A stretch of DNA of 10,686 nucleotides from CAYJGN01 sp964369635 (lineage in GTDB: Bacteria > Bacillota > Clostridia > Oscillospirales > Ruminococcaceae): assembly GCA_964369635.1 (NCBI GenBank), contig CAYJGN010000057.1:1-10686 (forward strand), written 5' to 3'. Each line of letters begins with the position of its first letter. Position 1 is the first letter of the stretch. The position numbers and the translations under genes are program-made. Shown one piece after another: positions 6,423 through 10,686 of the stretch. Below the pieces are notes generated by a model. It did not search any database and had not been told where the DNA came from. It saw only the letters and a program-made list of their open reading frames with translations.

Positions 6423-7814
6423 ATGCGTGGTGTTGATAGATATTTTGAGGACTGCAAGGGTAAAAAAGTTGGGTTTATAGGGGCTGGTGTTAGCCACTAT
6501 GACTGTATATTGTTTTTTTTAAAAAAGGGGATAGATGTTTATCTTTTTGATAAAGATACCGAGATTGAGGGCGGCGATAAGCTTTTAAAGGCGGGGTGCA
6601 AATTTATCGTTGGAGAAGAATATCTTGATAAGCTTTTTTCGATGGATATAGTTTTTAGAACGCCGGGTTTTTATTTTGGCGAGCGGATAATACGAGAACT
6701 TCGAGATTGTGGCGTTTGTGTTACCAGTGAGACCGAGACATTTTTTGAGCTTTGCCCTGCTTTTGTTTATGCGGTTTCTGGCAGTGATGGCAAGACAACA
6801 ACTACAACTATCATAGCGAAAATTTTAGAAGAAGCGGGAGAGAGGGTGCATCTTGGCGGCAATATAGGCCGAGCGCTTCTGCCGATGATTGAGGATATTC
6901 GCAGCGATGATCTTGTTGTGGCGGAGCTATCATCTTTTCAGCTTATCTCGCACAGCTACTCGCCTGATGTTGCTATTATAACGAATATAACTCCAAACCA
7001 TTTGAATGTTCATAAAGATATGGATGAATATATAAACTGCAAAAAAAATCTGCTTATTCATCAGAATGGGTATAGCAGAGCGGTACTTGGTGCTGACAAT
7101 GAAGGGTCTGCGGCGCTTGCGTCGGATGTTCGAGGAAGGCTTTACACCTTTTCGAATGGAAATGAAGTGAAACACGGAGCTTTTTGCGATGAGCGGGGAG
7201 ATATCTACTTTAAAGATTTTGGTAATACAACCACATTTATTATGAATAAAAGCGATATAAAAATTGTTGGAGAGCATAATGTTCTAAACTATCTTGCGGC
7301 AATTTCAGCTACGATGCCAAGGGTTACGCCAGAGATTATAAAGAGGGTTGCGAAAAGCTTTGGTGGAGTTGAGCATAGAATTGAGCTTGTTCGAGAGATT
7401 TCGGGTGTTCGCTATTATAACGATAGTATAGCTTCTTCGCCGACGAGGGTTATAGCGGGACTTTTATCATTTGAAGAGAAACTTATAGTTATTGCTGGTG
7501 GTAGCGATAAAAAGGTTTCGTTTGATCCGCTGAGTTTGGTTTTATGCGAGAGAGCGAAAATTCTAATTCTGACAGGTCAAACTGCAGATAAAATAGAGAA
7601 GAGCGTTTTAGCTTCTCCAGGCTATGATAAAAACAAGCTTGCTATCTATAAAGTGGATGATATGGAAGCGGCGGTAGCGCTTGCCTATAAACTTGCAGTA
7701 TCGGGCGATGTTGTAACACTTTCGCCAGCCTGTGCAAGTTTCGATAAATACAAAAACTTTGAGTATAGAGGGCGCCATTTTAAACAAATAGTTATGAAAA
7801 TTGGAGAAAAATAG
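6423..7814 (+). CDS. murD: UDP-N-acetylmuramoyl-L-alanine--D-glutamate ligase
   Basis: MurD adds D-glutamate to UDP-MurNAc-L-alanine with ATP, a cytoplasmic step of peptidoglycan synthesis. The 463-residue length is normal. The N-terminal Rossmann-like domain shows KVGFIGAGVSHYD (15-27). The ATP P-loop GSDGKTTTTT is at 120-129, with Lys124 as the phosphate-binding lysine; the SDGKTTT form is common in clostridial MurD. The central domain continues with AELSSFQL, TNITPNHLNVHKD and the segment CKKNLL, where Mur ligases carry the carbamylated lysine. The C-terminal domain has YYNDSIASSPTR, IAGGSDKK and LSPACASFDKYKNFEYRGRHF, all MurD-type. GAGGAG lies about ten bases before the chosen ATG. The gene sits apart from any division/cell-wall cluster and instead leads an operon of peptidases, with a one-base gap to the next gene. 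A T8/A6 run at 6513-6526 lies in frame. Confidence 0.95.
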   Translation: MRGVDRYFEDCKGKKVGFIGAGVSHYDCILFFLKKGIDVYLFDKDTEIEGGDKLLKAGCKFIVGEEYLDKLFSMDIVFRTPGFYFGERIIRELRDCGVCVTSETETFFELCPAFVYAVSGSDGKTTTTTIIAKILEEAGERVHLGGNIGRALLPMIEDIRSDDLVVAELSSFQLISHSYSPDVAIITNITPNHLNVHKDMDEYINCKKNLLIHQNGYSRAVLGADNEGSAALASDVRGRLYTFSNGNEVKHGAFCDERGDIYFKDFGNTTTFIMNKSDIKIVGEHNVLNYLAAISATMPRVTPEIIKRVAKSFGGVEHRIELVREISGVRYYNDSIASSPTRVIAGLLSFEEKLIVIAGGSDKKVSFDPLSLVLCERAKILILTGQTADKIEKSVLASPGYDKNKLAIYKVDDMEAAVALAYKLAVSGDVVTLSPACASFDKYKNFEYRGRHFKQIVMKIGEK

Positions 7815-7815
7815 G

Positions 7816-8751
7816 ATGAAAGAAAGAGTAATGTCGATAGCGGCACTCAAAGGGCAAGGGAAAAAAGAGGACTTTGAGAGGATTTTAAGTGTTTGCTTCG
7901 AGAGCGATAATGCGGGGAATTTCTATGCAACGAAAGGCGAGGGTGAGACGATAGCGCTTATAGCGCACAGAGATACCGTCTCTTTTATCGTGACCTATGC
8001 AGAAGAGGGGTTTGCAAAACTCTCACCCGTTGGTGGGATTTCGCCAAAGCTTTTATATGGAGAGGCGGTCGAGTTTTTAGGAGTGCCGCAAAAATATGGT
8101 GTTTTCTGCTCGGTTCCTCTGCATCTACAAGATGAGGTGACGAAGCCATCATTTGATGAGCTTTGGGTTTGTTGCGATGGGATTTTACCGCTTGGTACGA
8201 GAGCGGTTTACAAAGAGCGGCCGATAGAGCTTTTAAACGATAGAATAGCTTCACCAGTACTTGATAACAGCGTTGGAGTTATTGTTGCGGCAGAGGCTTT
8301 TCTGCGGGCAGGTGAGAGTTGTGGCAAAAAGATAATGCTTATTTTAACAAACGGAGAAGAGCTTGGTCTTCGCGGTGCAAAATCGGTAGATAAAGATTTT
8401 GATAAGGCTATAATTATCGACGTAACATTTGGAGAGCAGGCGAAAGCTTCTTCAAAAGAAGCATTTCCACTTCGCAGCGGGGCGATGATTGGTAAAGGTC
8501 CTGTGCTTGATAGCTTTTTTTCGGACGAGCTTGTTTGTATTGCAGAAGAAAAGAAGATAAATTATGGAATTGAGCCTCTTTCGGGCGGAACTGGTACCGA
8601 TGCCGATGCGATTTCTATTTTACCGGGTGGTGTTCGGTGCGCTATGGTATCTATTCCTCTTCGCTATATGCATAGCCAGAGCGAGGTTGTTGATATATTG
8701 GATATTGCCGACAGCATTGATTTGATTGTCAGCTATTTGGAGGGAAAATAG
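7816..8751 (+). CDS. M42 family metallo-aminopeptidase, active-site complete
   Basis: M42 peptidases are cytosolic two-metal aminopeptidases that form large hollow (TET-type) assemblies and trim peptides. This 311-residue member keeps the expected active site: H51-x-D53 (AHRD), D150 (VLDNS), the catalytic and ligand pair E181-E182 in NGEELGLRGA, D202 (IIIDVT) and H286 (RYMHSQSE). The GGTGTDADAI segment near residue 258 also fits. The N-terminus is shorter and less typical than in standard M42 proteins: the usual SGxE segment is missing. The ATG at 7816 is preferred because GGAG in the end of murD lies nine bases upstream; a TTG at 7801 is in frame but lacks support. One base separates it from the murD stop, so the two are almost certainly translated from one message. 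Substrate preference cannot be read; glutamyl or general aminopeptidase activity is possible. Confidence 0.88.
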   Translation: MKERVMSIAALKGQGKKEDFERILSVCFESDNAGNFYATKGEGETIALIAHRDTVSFIVTYAEEGFAKLSPVGGISPKLLYGEAVEFLGVPQKYGVFCSVPLHLQDEVTKPSFDELWVCCDGILPLGTRAVYKERPIELLNDRIASPVLDNSVGVIVAAEAFLRAGESCGKKIMLILTNGEELGLRGAKSVDKDFDKAIIIDVTFGEQAKASSKEAFPLRSGAMIGKGPVLDSFFSDELVCIAEEKKINYGIEPLSGGTGTDADAISILPGGVRCAMVSIPLRYMHSQSEVVDILDIADSIDLIVSYLEGK

Positions 8752-8753
8752 AT

Positions 8754-9779
8754 ATGTATATGAAGATTTTTCGAGAGCTGAATGCTATTTGCGCACCTTC
8801 CGGGTATGAAAAAGCGGCGGGCGAATATATTAAAAAGGCGATAGAAGGGTATGTCGATGATATTTATTTTGATAATATCGGGAACTTGATAGCTTTTAAA
8901 AAGGGAAAAGGGAACTGTTCTAAAAAGATAGTTGTTTCTGCTCATACTGATGAGGTTGGTTTTTTTATAAATGGGATAAATTCTGATGGGACGGTGAATT
9001 TTGATAGTCTTGGCCTTTTGGATATATACTCGCTGACGGGTAAGCGGGTGAGATTTACTAAAAGCGGAATTACAGGGGTTATAAGTGCAAAACCGGGGCA
9101 TCTTGCCACACCCTCTGAGAGGGGATCATTTGATAGGATTGATAATTTTGTTATAGATTTTGGGGCAACTGATAAAAAGGAGGCAGAAAAATACTGCAAT
9201 ATAGGCGACACGGCTGTGTTTGAAGATGATTTTCTTCAAATTTCAGAGGACATCTTTGCGGCAAAGGCGGCTGATAGCAGATTTTCATGCGCTCTGCTAA
9301 TTGAGCTCATAAAAGAGCAGTACGATGCGGATTTGTATTTTGTCTTTACCGTTCAAGGGGAGATTGGCGCACGTGGTGCAAAGGCGGTTTCTACTGCTTT
9401 AAAACCCGATATATCAATAATGATAGAGTCAACTACAGCGGCGGACATACCGAGCGTTTCGGGGGAAAAGCGAATTTGCAGCTTGGGTGCGGGTGCAGTT
9501 ATCTCGCAGATTGATAAAAATGCTGTTTATAGCAGCGGACTTATTTCATTAGCGCTTGATATTGCGAAGCGAGAAACGATAAAATACCAGTTTAAGACGC
9601 TTGTTTCAGGATTTAATGATTCAGGGGCTTTCACCGTTTCGCCAGGTGGGTGCGAAACATTTGGAATTTCGCTTCCGACGAGATTTTTGCATACCCAAAA
9701 TAGCCTTTTTAGCAAAAGCGATATGGAGGATATAGAGGCGCTTGTTCGGGGGATGTTACAGGAGATTCATAGCTATTGA
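8754..9779 (+). CDS. M42 family peptidase homologue lacking the catalytic glutamate
   Basis: This is a second, distinct M42 protein of 341 residues. The N-terminus LNAICAPSGYEKAAGEYI (9-26) is the classical M42 opening, and SAHTDEVGFF gives H64 and D66. Further ligand positions are D174 (AADSR), E203, E225 (MIESTT) and H313 (RFLHT). The family motif Q-E-E-V-G, where the first Glu is the general base and the second a metal ligand, reads Q201-G202-E203-I-G here (codons CAA GGG GAG at about 9354-9362). Metal binding may survive while hydrolysis should be weak or lost. GFNDSGAF replaces the usual GGTDAGAI. The start ATG lies two bases after the previous stop with GGAGGG nine bases upstream; an in-frame ATG at 8760 is a poorer choice. 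It may be a structural partner of the neighbouring active M42 protein, or have another activity. The fold is certain, the function is not. Confidence 0.88.
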   Translation: MYMKIFRELNAICAPSGYEKAAGEYIKKAIEGYVDDIYFDNIGNLIAFKKGKGNCSKKIVVSAHTDEVGFFINGINSDGTVNFDSLGLLDIYSLTGKRVRFTKSGITGVISAKPGHLATPSERGSFDRIDNFVIDFGATDKKEAEKYCNIGDTAVFEDDFLQISEDIFAAKAADSRFSCALLIELIKEQYDADLYFVFTVQGEIGARGAKAVSTALKPDISIMIESTTAADIPSVSGEKRICSLGAGAVISQIDKNAVYSSGLISLALDIAKRETIKYQFKTLVSGFNDSGAFTVSPGGCETFGISLPTRFLHTQNSLFSKSDMEDIEALVRGMLQEIHSY

Positions 9780-10447
9780 CTATTCGGTTTGAAGAGAGAA
9801 GTACGGCGTTGTTTCCTTTTTTAAAGAGTCTATCTTTATATGGTGAGAAGATTATCTCATATATTTTAGAGGATGATACAGTTCTTTTATATAGCGTTGG
9901 AGAGCCTGTAATAGCTGTTGCGGCGGTTTTAAGAGGGACTGCCATTATAGCGGCGAGCGAAAAAGAGGCGGCAGAGGAGCTTTTATTCTTTTTGAATTTT
10001 GCAGTACCTTGTGGTAGTATTGTTTCTGATGGTGAGTTTTTTGAGCGAAGTGGAGATGTTTTTTTGCTTGAAAATGGGTTTGGGATAGCTTGCGATATAG
10101 AAATTTTCGAAGAAAAAGAAGATTTTTCGCTCTTTGAGAGGGCGTTTGATTTGAATTTCTCAGAGCTTAGAAACAAAAAACTGCGTTTTTACTCGGCGTT
10201 TTTATATGGCGAGCGAGTTGGTGGGATTGCAACTGAAAATCTTTATGAGAGAAGCAATTTAATCTCGATGCTCTGCACCAAAGAGGGATATCGCGGGAGA
10301 GGGATTGCGAGGAGTTTGCTATCTGCGGTTTATAAAGAGGGCGAGAGGTTCTATATAATGTCTAAAAATAAAGAGTCTGATAGCTTTTATAGGCGAATTG
10401 GGCTACAAAAATATGGAGAATATTATTTATATGAGCAATTATTATAA
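9776..10447 (+). CDS. GNAT family N-acetyltransferase with extra N-terminal half
   Basis: The C-terminal half is a GNAT domain: LRFYSAFLYGERVGGIAT, then NLISMLCTKEGYRGRGIARSLLSAVY with the acetyl-CoA loop RGRGIA at 173-178, and SDSFYRRIGL near the end. The first ~110 residues have GNAT-like alternation (EPVIAVAAVLRGTAIIAASEKEAAEELLFFL) but no acetyl-CoA loop. They may be a degenerate first GNAT domain. The start is probably the TTG at 9776, which overlaps the preceding TGA as TTGA; AGGAG at 9760-9764 supports it, and no better ATG is near. The 3' end overlaps the next gene by 17 bases. Its acceptor is unknown; being inside the peptidase operon suggests an amino-acid, peptide or cell-wall-derived amine, which is inference. 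Confidence 0.85.
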   Translation: MTIRFEERSTALFPFLKSLSLYGEKIISYILEDDTVLLYSVGEPVIAVAAVLRGTAIIAASEKEAAEELLFFLNFAVPCGSIVSDGEFFERSGDVFLLENGFGIACDIEIFEEKEDFSLFERAFDLNFSELRNKKLRFYSAFLYGERVGGIATENLYERSNLISMLCTKEGYRGRGIARSLLSAVYKEGERFYIMSKNKESDSFYRRIGLQKYGEYYLYEQLL

Positions 10448-10686
10448 TTTTGATGAGAGAATTGAGAAGCTTGCGAAAGAAGCAGAGAAGCTTTCGGGTT
10501 CTGCTTTCTTGAGAGTTTCTGAGATTGAGGAATACAATCAGCAGAGAGTTTTGGCGGCATTTACAAAACACCGACTTGCCTATAGCCATTTCGAGGGGAC
10601 GACCGGTTATGGGTATGGGGATCGTGGGCGAGAGGTTTTAGATGAGATTTGGGCGGAGGTTTTTGGTGCAGAAGATGCGCTTGTTC
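10431..10686 (+). CDS. YnbB-type (methionine gamma-lyase-like) PLP enzyme, 3'-truncated
   Basis: The frame is open from the ATG at 10431 to the window end, giving 85 residues of a protein that should be about 400 long. The stretch RVLAAFTKHRLAYSHFEGTT (residues 39-58) followed by GYGYGDRGREVLDEIWAEVFGAEDALV is characteristic of the family annotated as methionine gamma-lyase or 'aluminum resistance protein', to which B. subtilis YnbB belongs. These are PLP-dependent fold-type I proteins; the PLP lysine lies beyond the window. The real reaction of this family is poorly defined, so the methionine gamma-lyase name should be treated as a homology label. It overlaps the GNAT gene by 17 bases, and GGAG at 10415-10418 lies 12 bases before the ATG. 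It is the fifth gene of the murD operon seen here. Confidence 0.88.
   Translation, partial: MSNYYNFDERIEKLAKEAEKLSGSAFLRVSEIEEYNQQRVLAAFTKHRLAYSHFEGTTGYGYGDRGREVLDEIWAEVFGAEDALV

Noticed and set aside
6290..6457. 56-residue N-terminal extension of asnA with a hydrophobic stretch, as if a membrane anchor
   Set aside because: It reads through the asnA and murD promoters; a perfect AGGAGG precedes the internal ATG at 6289, and the protein from there matches E. coli AsnA in length and start.
8754..9779. The second M42 gene as a pseudogene
   Set aside because: It is full length, without frameshift or stop, keeps its other active-site residues and sits in coupled spacing with its neighbours, so a functional but altered protein is more likely.

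Overview
The window looks like chromosomal DNA from an anaerobic Firmicute, most likely class Clostridia. It is AT-leaning and gene-dense. Strong AGGAGG-type ribosome binding sites, stop/start overlaps, a clostridial-type MurD (SDGKTTTT P-loop), an AsnA-type asparagine synthetase, a DUF6440 protein and a YnbB-type PLP enzyme all point the same way. I cannot place it to genus. There is no phage, plasmid, CRISPR, rRNA or tRNA signal.

Layout. (1) Bases 1-2679, plus strand: the 3' two thirds of a glutamate synthase small-subunit/NfnB-type flavoprotein, a family I inorganic pyrophosphatase, and an iron-type alcohol dehydrogenase, with short gaps and no visible terminator. (2) Bases 2719-4433, plus strand: a lipoprotein ABC substrate-binding protein of the iron/siderophore class without permease or ATPase beside it, a 61-residue DUF6440 protein, and a GNAT acetyltransferase. 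(3) Bases 4434-4817: a gene-free stretch with a 72-base mobile-element-like inverted repeat made of two hairpins, a strong hairpin/T-run terminator that can work in both directions, and then nothing clear. (4) Bases 4818-6289, minus strand: asnA followed by a GNAT gene, with ATGA stop/start overlap. (5) Bases 6290-6422: a divergent control region with two well-formed promoters back to back and a dyad between them. (6) Bases 6423-10686, plus strand: a tightly packed operon of murD, two M42-family peptidases, a GNAT with an extra N-terminal half, and the start of a YnbB-type (methionine gamma-lyase-like) PLP enzyme cut by the window end.

How the genes fit together. Regions 1 and 4 serve basic nitrogen and phosphate metabolism (reductant or glutamate, PPi removal, ammonia-dependent asparagine synthesis). 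Region 6 links peptidoglycan precursor synthesis (D-Glu addition) with aminopeptidases, an acetyltransferase and an amino-acid lyase-like enzyme; a link to peptide or amino-acid salvage is inference from packing only. The most notable points are the second M42 protein, which keeps its visible metal ligands but has Gly where the family has its catalytic Glu; a repeat element whose two arms differ only at base-paired positions that covary; and the symmetric asnA/murD control region. I did not find a clearly new multi-gene defence or mobile system.
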